The notes under the pieces were generated by a model that did no database searches, was not told where the DNA came from, and saw only the letters and a list, made by a program, of their open reading frames with translations. From UBA1672 sp964587815 (GTDB taxonomy: Bacteria; Pseudomonadota; Alphaproteobacteria; Micavibrionales; Micavibrionaceae), in assembly GCA_964587815.1 (NCBI GenBank), contig CAZPMH010000029.1, positions 1-20,622 on the forward strand: a stretch of DNA of 20,622 nt, given 5' to 3'. Position 1 is the stretch's first letter. Each line of letters starts with the position of its first letter. Below, one piece after another: positions 8,479-16,059 of the stretch. A program made the position numbers and the translations under genes.

Positions 8479-9648
8479 ATGTTACCAACCGTTCAGCCAC
8501 ATGAAGAGCAGCCAGACCACCATCCGTTATTCGGGGCGATGACGATGGGGGATGTGGTTTTGAAAAATCGCGTAGTTATGGCGCCGTTGACGCGCTCGCG
8601 TTCAAAACATCCTGAAAATACGCAAACGCCTTTGCATGCGCTTTATTATTCACAGCGTGCGTCAGCAGGTTTTATCGTTTCTGAGGCCACACAGATTAGC
8701 CAAGAAGGGCAGGGATATGCCTGGACACCCGGAATTCATACAGATGAGCAAGTCAAGCATTGGCGGCTTGTCACGGACGCCGTGCATAATGCGGGAGGGC
8801 GCATTTTCTGTCAGTTGTGGCATGTCGGCGCGATTTCGCACACTGTGTTTCAACCCGATGGCGGGCAGCCTGTTTCTTCCAGTGCGTTTACGCCAGGTGG
8901 AGAGGCATTTGTCGGTGATTTGCATGAGGACGGCCCGACAACGCCCCACCCCGAAGCGCGTGCGTTGAGTCTAGATGAGATAGAGCGTGTTAAAGGCGAT
9001 TACAAACATGCGGCGAAATGCGCGCGCGATGCGGGATTTGACGGTGTTGAGTTGCACGCGGCAAACGGATATTTGATTGATCAATTCTTGCGTAGTTCTG
9101 TCAATGAGCGCGACGATCAATATGGTGGTTCCATCGAAAACCGTGTGCGGCTGTTGGTTGAAACCGTTGATGCATTATTGGAGGTTCTTCCTGCATCTCG
9201 CATTGGTGTAAGGCTGACGCCATCGGGCGGCGCCGGCGGCAGTTACGATGATGATCCTGAAACCTTATATGTTGCCGCGGCAAAGGCCATAAGCGGGAAG
9301 GGGCTTGCGTATTTACACGTTGTGCGCCCCAATTCACACGGTGGCGGGGACGAAGATGCAACGGCCGGATGTAGCTTGCTTAGCAAAATGCGGGACGCGT
9401 TCGATGGTGTTTTTATCGCGAATGGCGGATTTACACCTGAGGAGGCGGAAGAATGGGTGCGCGAAGGGCGAGCAGACGCAATCGCCTTTGGACGCTTGTT
9501 CCTTGCAAATCCTGATTTGCCGGCACGAATTGCGCAGGACGGGCCCTATAACGAGCCTGATCAAGACACGTTTTATGGAGGAGATGAGAAAGGATATGTT
9601 GATTATCCAACTCTTGAAAAAACAGAGGGTGCGTTGAACACCCTTTAG
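8479..9648 (+). CDS. Old yellow enzyme family ene-reductase (NADH:flavin oxidoreductase, NemA-like)
   Basis: 389 residues forming one FMN-binding TIM barrel. Old yellow enzymes use NAD(P)H to reduce activated C=C bonds in enones, maleimides and nitro compounds. Seen: NRVVMAPLTRSRS at 30-42 (FMN-contacting Thr), SEATQISQEGQGY, CQLWHVGAIS at 111-120, and the active site ELHAANGYLIDQFL with His193, Asn196 and Tyr198 in the same spacing as the OYE1 His/Asn/Tyr set. SVNERDDQYGGSIENR at 207-222 and IANGGF/IAFGRLFLANPDLP near the end are phosphate-binding landmarks. This fits the classical (OYE1/NemA/PETN reductase) class. AAGGAT lies about 9 nt before the ATG. A gggtg/caccc hairpin overlaps the stop. 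The next gene, an alcohol dehydrogenase, follows after 53 nt in the same direction. Confidence 0.94.
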   Translation: MLPTVQPHEEQPDHHPLFGAMTMGDVVLKNRVVMAPLTRSRSKHPENTQTPLHALYYSQRASAGFIVSEATQISQEGQGYAWTPGIHTDEQVKHWRLVTDAVHNAGGRIFCQLWHVGAISHTVFQPDGGQPVSSSAFTPGGEAFVGDLHEDGPTTPHPEARALSLDEIERVKGDYKHAAKCARDAGFDGVELHAANGYLIDQFLRSSVNERDDQYGGSIENRVRLLVETVDALLEVLPASRIGVRLTPSGGAGGSYDDDPETLYVAAAKAISGKGLAYLHVVRPNSHGGGDEDATAGCSLLSKMRDAFDGVFIANGGFTPEEAEEWVREGRADAIAFGRLFLANPDLPARIAQDGPYNEPDQDTFYGGDEKGYVDYPTLEKTEGALNTL

Positions 9649-9701
9649 CGCGCATGGGCGTTGCTTAACTTCCTAATATTTAAAATAAAAGGAGACTATT
9701 T

Positions 9702-10745
9702 ATGACTGATATTTCTGCATATGCTGCGAAATCTAATGATGGCCACATGGAGCCTTACACAATACAAAGGCGTGATTGCGGGCCGGATGATGTTCAGATT
9801 GATATCGAATATTGCGGCGTGTGCCATAGTGATCTGCATTTTGTGAAAGATGATTGGGGGATGACGCAATATCCTGTCGTTCCCGGGCATGAAATTATCG
9901 GCACGGTCAGTGCGGTTGGCGATAATGTGAAACGTTTCAAAGTCGGTGACACAGCGGCCGTCGGGTGTATGGTGGACTCATGTCGTACATGTGATGCCTG
10001 TCATGATGATTTGGAACAGCATTGTTTAAACGGCATGACAATGACCTACGGCAGTGAAACGGATGATTCCGGCGGTATGACACAAGGTGGGTATTCCAAA
10101 AGAATTGTGTCAAAAGAACATTTCGTTCTGAATGTTCCTGAACATTTGGATAAGGCAGGTGCTGCGCCACTTTTATGTGCGGGCATTACGACTTATTCCC
10201 CCTTAAAAAATCATAATGTGCAAAAAGGTATGACTGTTGGTGTTATCGGGCTGGGTGGCCTTGGGCATATGGGAATTAAGTTGGCCTCTGCGATGGGGGC
10301 GAGAGTGGTCATGATTACGACCTCACCCGAGAAAGGTGAGGATGCAAAGGCTCTGGGCGCACATGATGTGCTGATTTCTAAAGATGAAGAAGCAATGGAA
10401 AAGTGGGCCGGGCAGTTTGATTTCTTGCTCAACACTATACCTGTCGGGCATGACGTTAATCCGTACATTAATCTTCTGCGCTATGATGCTGCGATGTCAT
10501 TGGTGGGCGCTATTGAGCCTTTGGATGCGGTTAATGGAGCCCCCCTTATTTTCGGGCGAAAAAAGCTGGAAGGTTCTTTAATCGGTGGGATTAAGGAAAC
10601 GCAGGAGATGCTCGATTTTTGTGGTGAGCATGATATCACAGCGACGGTTGAGATGATCAAAATGGATGACATTAATTCGGCGTTTAAACGTATGCAAAAT
10701 AGCGAGGTGAAGTATCGCTTTGTTATCGACATGAATAGTTTTTAG
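9702..10745 (+). CDS. Zinc-dependent NADP alcohol dehydrogenase, YahK / cinnamyl-alcohol dehydrogenase type
   Basis: 347 residues. It reduces a range of aldehydes to alcohols. Catalytic zinc ligands are Cys41 (GVCHSDLH), His63 (GHEIIG) and Cys159; structural zinc cysteines are 94, 97, 100 and 108; the Rossmann motif is GLGGLG at 183-188. The strand after it ends TTSPEKGEDAKALGA, where Ser plus Lys in place of Asp points to NADPH. The pattern resembles E. coli YahK. A strong AAAGGAGA is placed about 8 nt before the ATG. The gene is probably transcribed with the ene-reductase: an ene-reductase plus aldehyde reductase pair would fully reduce alpha,beta-unsaturated aldehydes. Its stop overlaps the convergent alkA stop by 2 nt. 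Confidence 0.93.
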   Translation: MTDISAYAAKSNDGHMEPYTIQRRDCGPDDVQIDIEYCGVCHSDLHFVKDDWGMTQYPVVPGHEIIGTVSAVGDNVKRFKVGDTAAVGCMVDSCRTCDACHDDLEQHCLNGMTMTYGSETDDSGGMTQGGYSKRIVSKEHFVLNVPEHLDKAGAAPLLCAGITTYSPLKNHNVQKGMTVGVIGLGGLGHMGIKLASAMGARVVMITTSPEKGEDAKALGAHDVLISKDEEAMEKWAGQFDFLLNTIPVGHDVNPYINLLRYDAAMSLVGAIEPLDAVNGAPLIFGRKKLEGSLIGGIKETQEMLDFCGEHDITATVEMIKMDDINSAFKRMQNSEVKYRFVIDMNSF

Positions 10746-11545
10746 AGCGTGCGCCAGAATTGTAGTGTGAGGTAACTGCGGTATGGGGCGGCGTTTGCAG
10801 GCGTGAAATCAGCGGGCAGGCTTTTGTGTATTTTTTTAACGCCAAGATCCGTGCCCATGAAAATATCGGGGTTGTTTTGCCCGCGCATTTGGACATATTG
10901 CACTGTCCATGGGCCAATGCGTTTGAGATTGATCCAAGCTTGCGGGTCTGTGTCCTCGCCGTTATCGGCAATATGCTGGGACAATCGCCTTAGCGTCTCT
11001 TTCTTTGCACCGGGCATGCGGAAGAAATCAAGATTGCTTTGCGCAACGGATTGCGGGGTTGGGAACAGTTTGTGCGGGCCGTAATTTTCGCCAAGGGTTT
11101 CGACCAGTTGTGTGCAATATTTATGTGCAGCGGTGACGGAGATTTGTTGCCCCAAAATGGCTCGAATTCCTGCCTCATATGTGTTCCAGATGCCCGGTAG
11201 TTTTGTACCGCTTTGAAATGGGAAGGCAGGGCCGAGAGCTTTTTTGAGGACTTCATCTATTTGTGCGCAGTTGCTGTTTAGATCGAGAATACGGGTAATG
11301 TTTTCCAGAACGGCTTTGAGTTTGTCTTTATCTGAAATCTCTATTTCGATGTCAATGGCGTGTTTTTTTGCGTTGTGTGATGCGGTGAACTTGCCGCGTG
11401 CGCCTTGTGTTTGAAATGTGCGGCCATACAGATTTTCATCCGTCCATTCTATGCCGTCAACTTTTCGGGCGGATAGAAAGTCTAGTACCATTTGCCAATC
11501 ATAAGGCGCGCGATAGGGCAGGCTGCATGTGTGCTTATGGCTCAT
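10742..11545 (-). CDS. alkA: DNA-3-methyladenine glycosylase II
   Basis: 267 residues. It removes alkylated purines and pyrimidines (3-methyladenine, 7-methylguanine and others) to start base-excision repair. The AlkA N-terminal domain is recognisable (SLPYRAPYDWQMVLDFLSARKVDGIE at 8-33), followed by EAGIRAILGQQISVTAA at 124-140 and the helix-hairpin-helix LKRIGPWTVQYVQMRG at 207-222. Catalytic Asp233 lies in FMGTDLGVKK. The end (PYRSYLTLQFWRTL) matches the family's final helix. There is no Ada regulatory domain. The start is 3 nt after the stop of the 471-residue gene on the same strand, implying translational coupling with that unknown protein. The 3' end overlaps the convergent alcohol dehydrogenase gene. 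Confidence 0.93.
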   Translation of the reverse strand: MSHKHTCSLPYRAPYDWQMVLDFLSARKVDGIEWTDENLYGRTFQTQGARGKFTASHNAKKHAIDIEIEISDKDKLKAVLENITRILDLNSNCAQIDEVLKKALGPAFPFQSGTKLPGIWNTYEAGIRAILGQQISVTAAHKYCTQLVETLGENYGPHKLFPTPQSVAQSNLDFFRMPGAKKETLRRLSQHIADNGEDTDPQAWINLKRIGPWTVQYVQMRGQNNPDIFMGTDLGVKKIHKSLPADFTPANAAPYRSYLTLQFWRTL

Positions 11546-11548
11546 GCT

Positions 11549-12964
11549 TTATGGCTTTGGCGCGGTTGGTGCTAAGGGAGCAGCAGGGGTTTGAAGCGGC
11601 GTTTGCACATCTTCTGAAGGGCCTGCAGGTGGCTCCGTACCTTCAGGGTTTTGCTCTCGTTCATTGATTTGGAATGTGATTTCAAAGGCGATTGTGTCTG
11701 CGTCGCTTTTTGCTGTGCGTTCGACATGTTGCGCCTCGTAATTTGCCTGTCCTGCCGTATCTGTCCTGACATAGTTCATCGTGTTGAGGACATACAGGCT
11801 GGTGTGGTCAAAGGCGGGGTGTTCGGGGCTGAGTTCGCCGTTTAGTAGTCGGTCGCCGTAGATGTTATCTGCGGTGTGCTGTAATTCTTCGATTGTTGTT
11901 CTGAGGAAGGCATTCGTGCTTGATTCATCGTTCAGGCCGTTGCCGCCTTTGCTGGGGTGGGTGCGAATTAAATCGGCCAGCGGGTGGTAATTGACCAGAA
12001 TGGCTTCGTCGTTTTCAACGCCTACGGTTGATGCGTAGGCGACGGCCAGTGAGGTATCCATGATGAATTCATCGATGCTTTTGTGTGCGAAAAACATGTC
12101 GTCGGCGTTGAAGTTTTCCAAACCGTAAGCGCGGGCATATTCGGTTGCCATCATGTCAGTCAGTTCGGCTCTGACGGTGTATTGGCGTTCAATTTCTTCG
12201 CGTGTACTTAAGTTGACGGGTGATCTTATTTCTTCCAAACGCGATGTGATTTCAGGATTGTTTACGACAGCGGCGATGAAGGCGTCTTGTCGATCATAAT
12301 TCCAGCTGTTGTACGACGCGTCGTTTTCCGCAACGTAGAAAATATTGACTGATGCCATATCGAGAAAATCCGTGTCCTGATTGGCGGCTGCGAATTCGGG
12401 GTCAATTGCCGCCATATCTGCGCGTCTGGTATCCAGCATAATATAGGCCGTTGCCATCAAAATATTTGGGTCTGCATCTTTGAATTTTTCTCTGGTTGCA
12501 GTTTCAGCAGACCCCCCGCTTGCGAGCGCTATGGCATCTTCCAAATCAAAGCCGTTTAATGCAGGGACATTTTGTGTTAAGCGGCTCAGAACTGTCTCGT
12601 TGCGTGTTTGGGCGTTGCGCATGCTTTCTTCGGGGCGCGGTATATTTGCCGTAGCGATGTCAAACGGTGTCACGATTTCTGTTGTGTCCGGATCAGTTTG
12701 CTCACTTAATATATTCCTATGTCTGTTTGCGAGTTGTGACAGCTCGGTGTCCAAGACTTGACGCTCGGCATTATAGCGTTCCGCCTCTGTGTCAGAAATA
12801 CCATCTTGGAATTCGCCGTTTAATGCTCGGGTTTGTATGTCGAGCGTTACAGCGTAGGATCGTTCAAGCGGGTCGGCAGATTGTGCGCGTTGCATACCTG
12901 CCAAAGCGTTGTCGATTTCGGCCATCTCCTTGGCGCTTATTTGATTTTCAGTGGTATCACCCAT
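11549..12964 (-). CDS. Unknown cytoplasmic protein with EExxH segment and Pro-rich tail, coupled to alkA
   Basis: 471 residues, no signal peptide or membrane helix, acidic and Ala/Asn-rich; I do not recognise the family. Residues 10-90 look helical (many Glu, Gln, Arg). The central part 140-330 is mixed. A segment STNAFLRTTIEELQHTADN at 349-367 resembles the active helix of zincin proteases with Glu359-Glu360-x-x-His363 where HExxH would be expected, followed by EHPAFDH at 381-387 and YEAQHVERTAKSDADTIAFE at 409-428, a layout seen in minimal predicted metallopeptidases. The first zinc His is missing, so activity is doubtful and the resemblance is inference. Residues 438-471 are a Pro/Ala/Thr-rich disordered tail. 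Its stop lies 3 nt before the alkA start, and its ATG faces the inverse autotransporter across a 203-bp gap. Confidence 0.8.
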   Translation of the reverse strand: MGDTTENQISAKEMAEIDNALAGMQRAQSADPLERSYAVTLDIQTRALNGEFQDGISDTEAERYNAERQVLDTELSQLANRHRNILSEQTDPDTTEIVTPFDIATANIPRPEESMRNAQTRNETVLSRLTQNVPALNGFDLEDAIALASGGSAETATREKFKDADPNILMATAYIMLDTRRADMAAIDPEFAAANQDTDFLDMASVNIFYVAENDASYNSWNYDRQDAFIAAVVNNPEITSRLEEIRSPVNLSTREEIERQYTVRAELTDMMATEYARAYGLENFNADDMFFAHKSIDEFIMDTSLAVAYASTVGVENDEAILVNYHPLADLIRTHPSKGGNGLNDESSTNAFLRTTIEELQHTADNIYGDRLLNGELSPEHPAFDHTSLYVLNTMNYVRTDTAGQANYEAQHVERTAKSDADTIAFEITFQINEREQNPEGTEPPAGPSEDVQTPLQTPAAPLAPTAPKP

Positions 12965-13033
12965 GATTTCAACTTTTTAGATCTTATTTTTTTACTTAGC
13001 CTTTGTAGTATATATGTTTTTTATTTGCAGTAT

Positions 13034-13071
13034 CAAACTTAAATTGCGTGTTCATTTTACGTATAAGTTTG
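13034..13071. promoter_or_regulatory. Inverted repeat (CAAACTTA / TAAGTTTG) in the divergent intergenic region
   Basis: Perfect 8-bp arms at 13034-13041 and 13064-13071 are separated by 22 nt. It lies in the 203-bp gap between the 471-residue gene and the inverse autotransporter, about 70 bp from the first start codon. Arms two to three helical turns apart could be half-sites of a dimeric regulator; chance cannot be excluded in AT-rich DNA. Confidence 0.35.
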
Positions 13072-13127
13072 GGATGAATCGCGGAAATAACAGGGTTGGG
13101 TCTGGTAATATGCTCTCGGCGCGATTA

Positions 13128-13143
13128 GAATATTGCAATATTC
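13128..13143. promoter_or_regulatory. Perfect 16-bp palindrome GAATATTGCAATATTC, putative operator
   Basis: The sequence GAATATTGCAATATTC is identical to its reverse complement over 16 bp with no spacer. It ends 24 bp before the annotated ATG of the inverse autotransporter. A -10-like TATATT lies just after it (13150-13155), so the palindrome would cover the -35 region and could be a repressor or activator site controlling surface-adhesin expression. Confidence 0.5.
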
Positions 13144-13167
13144 ATTTTATATATTCTGCGTAAATTT

Positions 13168-15918
13168 ATGCCTTTGTGCGCTTGGTCGCGCCGTTGTTTC
13201 TTAGGTAATGGTTTGAAATTGTCGCGTAAAAGTTTACTGAGCGTTACTGTAGCGCTTGCCGTATTTATAAAAGTCGGTGCTTTTTCTGCCGATTTTTCGT
13301 ATGCGCGACAGGTAGAGAAAACGTCCGTTCATATCGGTGTGTTTAACAGTGAAGAAGAGGCGCGAGGTTTTTACGAGTCTTTGCCTTCACATATCAAAGA
13401 TCGTATCGCCCCTGATTCTTTGTGGTTGGATGTTTACAAAACGCATCGCGGTTTTATAGAGCACCAGATCAATATTGATGATGTTTCATCTGAGCATGCG
13501 CGATTATTATGTGAAAATATTCAAAGGCTTAAAGTGCAATGTTTGGTAACAGGGTCAAAGCCTTTTTTGCCTGTTGAGAAGAATGAGGATGTTGCAAATG
13601 CCCCGTCGCGTGAAACAATCCCTGATCTTGCGTTCATCCCGATGCCTGATAAGAAGCCTAATCTTCTCAGCCCTATGGATTTACGTGTTGAATATGATGT
13701 TTCTGAGGCTGAGCTGGACGCGTTGAAAGCCGAGGTTTCTGATGATGTTGAAATCCAGCCAACAGTGCAGCAAGATTTGCAGCATTATGGCAATCAATTT
13801 AGCACAGCGTTTGTCCAAGGTGATTTAAGCCATGCAAATAACACGCCTTACGCTGAGGCACGTGATCGGCTGCTTGTCACGTTACAGAATATTGGCGAAG
13901 AGGGGGGAACGGAGGCTTTGCGTGCGACGGCGAGAACGGAGCTCCGAAAATTGGGGCGCGTTGCCTTTGAAGCCGCAGGCGAGGCGTATTTCTCAGGGTT
14001 TTTAAACCGATATGATGCGCCGAAGGAGGCGTTGTCCCCCGATGCGCGCGCAGGGAAGGCTTTTGTGCATCATGTCAGTCAGAACCTTAGTGCAAGTGTT
14101 GATCAAACTGTTGATGCGCTGGTTTCGAATGCATTGGGCCAAATATCATCGGGAGGGGGCATAGATTCCGACCTTTTAACGCAAAGCGCGGATCAGCTAT
14201 TTATGGCAGGCGCGCGCGGGTTTATTGATGCGGGCTTGGCGACAGCGCGGCGGAGTGACCTATACGCGCTGCGGCATCTGGAGCTGGAATATAATATTAA
14301 CGATTTTGAAAACGCTTATTTCAGCGCATTGATCACGCAGCCTGTCTATCAGTCTGCAGATTTACGTCATAACGTCTTTTTTCAGGGCGGTGGGGTTATT
14401 AATGAACGCAGTGTTGATGTTGAAGAGAATGACCGAAATCGCCATACCGTCAATTTGGGGGCGGCTTATCGTTATTTAACGCCGGATGAGAAATATCTTA
14501 TTGGCGGGAATGTTTTTGTTGATCATCAATGGCCTTATGATCATGCACGCATGAGTGTGGGCGCCGATGTGCGCATGGATGATTTGAATTTTGCGACGAA
14601 TTACTATCAACCGCTGACAGGGTTTCAGGAAAGCCGAACGGAGGATAACGGCCTGCAATATGAAGAGCGAGCGTTGCGTGGCTATGATGTGGAGGTCGGT
14701 TATAAACCGAAATTTGACCGCAATCTGGAGGTGTTTGGTAAGGGCTATCATTACTGGCGCACGAACGGCGAGGAGAATTTGCGCGGTGTTGAGATCGGCG
14801 CGGAATATAAAATTGCCGAGCATTTCAAAATTAAAGGCGCGGTGATTGAGGAAAATGGCGGGCGTGACGGCGCTGAGCTAACGTTGCAATATTACACGCC
14901 GCTTTATGATGAGGAGGAAGCGAATCTGGCTTTGGCTGATATGCCTGAGGAGTCGTTACGCTCTCATATTTTTGATAAAGTGCGCCGCGAAAACCGTATG
15001 CGCATTGAGGAGCGGTTGCAGCCGGGGTCAGAGCCAATTGTGGTTGACGGGCCTGCCTTCGCTTCGTCCAGCCCTGCGGATGATGCGACTGGGGTTTCGA
15101 TTGGTACGGATGTGACCTTAACGTTTGGGGCGAATGTTCTTGCGGGAGCTGGGGATATCGTGTTTATCGACCTGACCGACGGCACGGGTAATTTTACCGT
15201 GGCGGTCAACGATGCGCGTGTGGGCATTACCAATAATGTGGTCACGCTCGATTTGTCGGCCATGCTGTTGGAATTTAATACTAATTATCAAGTGACGTTT
15301 GCGCGCGGTGTGTTCATGGATGCTGCGGGGAATGACTCGCCAGCGCTCAATGCAGGGGATTTGAATTTCAACACGGTCGTCAACCCGATTGCAGGCTTCC
15401 CTGCGGCAACCACAACACGCAGCCCGAACACCACGGGCTCTGCGTTTACGCCTCGTGGTTTAACGGCGACATGGCAGACGACGGTGAATGTTACGGGCGC
15501 GCCTGATGGGGTGATTTTTGAATCGGGCGCGAACGGGCGCGGCATTGCGGCATCGTTTGGTTCAGGCTCGCTCGTGTTTGCGGCGGGAACGGGGAATGTC
15601 AGCTCGACAACGGGCGGCGCGATTTTCGGCTCTTTCCCTATTGCCTCTATTCCTGCGGGCTTGCATCATTTTGTGTTCGTGGCAAAGCCGACGGCGCCCG
15701 CTGAGATTGGGGTTTACATGGATGGTATTCGTATTATTGATGAGTCAACCGTGGCGGCGATGGGTGGAGGAACGACCGAATGGGCGGGGACGGATGCTGC
15801 GGGCTATGGCCTGACGGGGAGCAGTTTGCGCGCAGGGGTTGATACCAGCCCGCTGGGGGGTGTGACATTGACGAATAACTTGAGCTTTTTCTCTAACCAG
15901 CAGCCTGCTGATTTCTAA
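13168..15918 (+). CDS. Inverse autotransporter adhesin (intimin/invasin class) with SPOR-like, barrel, Ig-like and lectin-like domains
   Basis: 916 residues from the ATG at 13168. An alternative TTG at 13213 (AGG about 8 nt upstream) would remove 15 residues and leave a cleaner signal peptide ending SADFSYA at residue 46. Residues 53-127 have a SPOR-like beta-alpha-beta pattern (VHIGVFNSEEEARGFYESL; ARLLCENIQRLKVQCLV), probably a peptidoglycan-binding periplasmic domain where intimins carry LysM. 165-365 is mostly helical linker. 371-580 is the inverse-autotransporter barrel (LELEYNINDFENAYF, HNVFFQGGGV, NLGAAYRYL, GGNVFVDHQWPYDHARMSVGADV, NYYQPLTGF), closed by VRRENRMRIEERL near 605-617. 628-738 is an Ig-like domain of the SbsA type (SSPADDATGVSIGTDVTLTF). 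745-914 looks like a concanavalin/LamG-like beta sandwich. The C-terminal part would be exposed on the surface. GC content rises from about 45 percent in the barrel to about 60 percent after 15040. Confidence 0.88.
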   Translation: MPLCAWSRRCFLGNGLKLSRKSLLSVTVALAVFIKVGAFSADFSYARQVEKTSVHIGVFNSEEEARGFYESLPSHIKDRIAPDSLWLDVYKTHRGFIEHQINIDDVSSEHARLLCENIQRLKVQCLVTGSKPFLPVEKNEDVANAPSRETIPDLAFIPMPDKKPNLLSPMDLRVEYDVSEAELDALKAEVSDDVEIQPTVQQDLQHYGNQFSTAFVQGDLSHANNTPYAEARDRLLVTLQNIGEEGGTEALRATARTELRKLGRVAFEAAGEAYFSGFLNRYDAPKEALSPDARAGKAFVHHVSQNLSASVDQTVDALVSNALGQISSGGGIDSDLLTQSADQLFMAGARGFIDAGLATARRSDLYALRHLELEYNINDFENAYFSALITQPVYQSADLRHNVFFQGGGVINERSVDVEENDRNRHTVNLGAAYRYLTPDEKYLIGGNVFVDHQWPYDHARMSVGADVRMDDLNFATNYYQPLTGFQESRTEDNGLQYEERALRGYDVEVGYKPKFDRNLEVFGKGYHYWRTNGEENLRGVEIGAEYKIAEHFKIKGAVIEENGGRDGAELTLQYYTPLYDEEEANLALADMPEESLRSHIFDKVRRENRMRIEERLQPGSEPIVVDGPAFASSSPADDATGVSIGTDVTLTFGANVLAGAGDIVFIDLTDGTGNFTVAVNDARVGITNNVVTLDLSAMLLEFNTNYQVTFARGVFMDAAGNDSPALNAGDLNFNTVVNPIAGFPAATTTRSPNTTGSAFTPRGLTATWQTTVNVTGAPDGVIFESGANGRGIAASFGSGSLVFAAGTGNVSSTTGGAIFGSFPIASIPAGLHHFVFVAKPTAPAEIGVYMDGIRIIDESTVAAMGGGTTEWAGTDAAGYGLTGSSLRAGVDTSPLGGVTLTNNLSFFSNQQPADF

Positions 15919-15938
15919 GGGGTCGTAGCGAAGTGAAG

Positions 15939-15984
15939 AACCGCTTTAGCGGTTGATCTGAGGAACATGGCGATAAGTTCTCGG
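15939..15984. other. Two tandem hairpins downstream of the inverse autotransporter
   Basis: First hairpin: AACCGC-TTTA-GCGGTT, a perfect 6-bp stem with a 4-nt loop at 15939-15954. Second: CTGAGGAAC at 15958-15966 pairs with GTTCTCGG at 15977-15984 with one bulge and one G-T pair. No T run follows, so this is not a standard intrinsic terminator; it may stabilise the 3' end, act as a rho-linked pause, or be a remnant repeat. The surrounding 141-bp gap (15919-16059) contains no gene and marks the switch from GC-rich to AT-rich sequence. Confidence 0.45.
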
Positions 15985-16059
15985 TCGGATCAGAAGAGGG
16001 CGCGTATACCTCGTAAGCGGAAACAAGTCATGTAGATTTATTCTTGTATCTAAGCCAGT

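Noticed and set aside
8247..8480. 77-codon minus-strand frame across the DJ-1/ene-reductase gap
   Set aside because: It overlaps the 5' end of the DJ-1 gene by over 100 bp in another frame, has no ribosome-binding site and a translation without family-like features.
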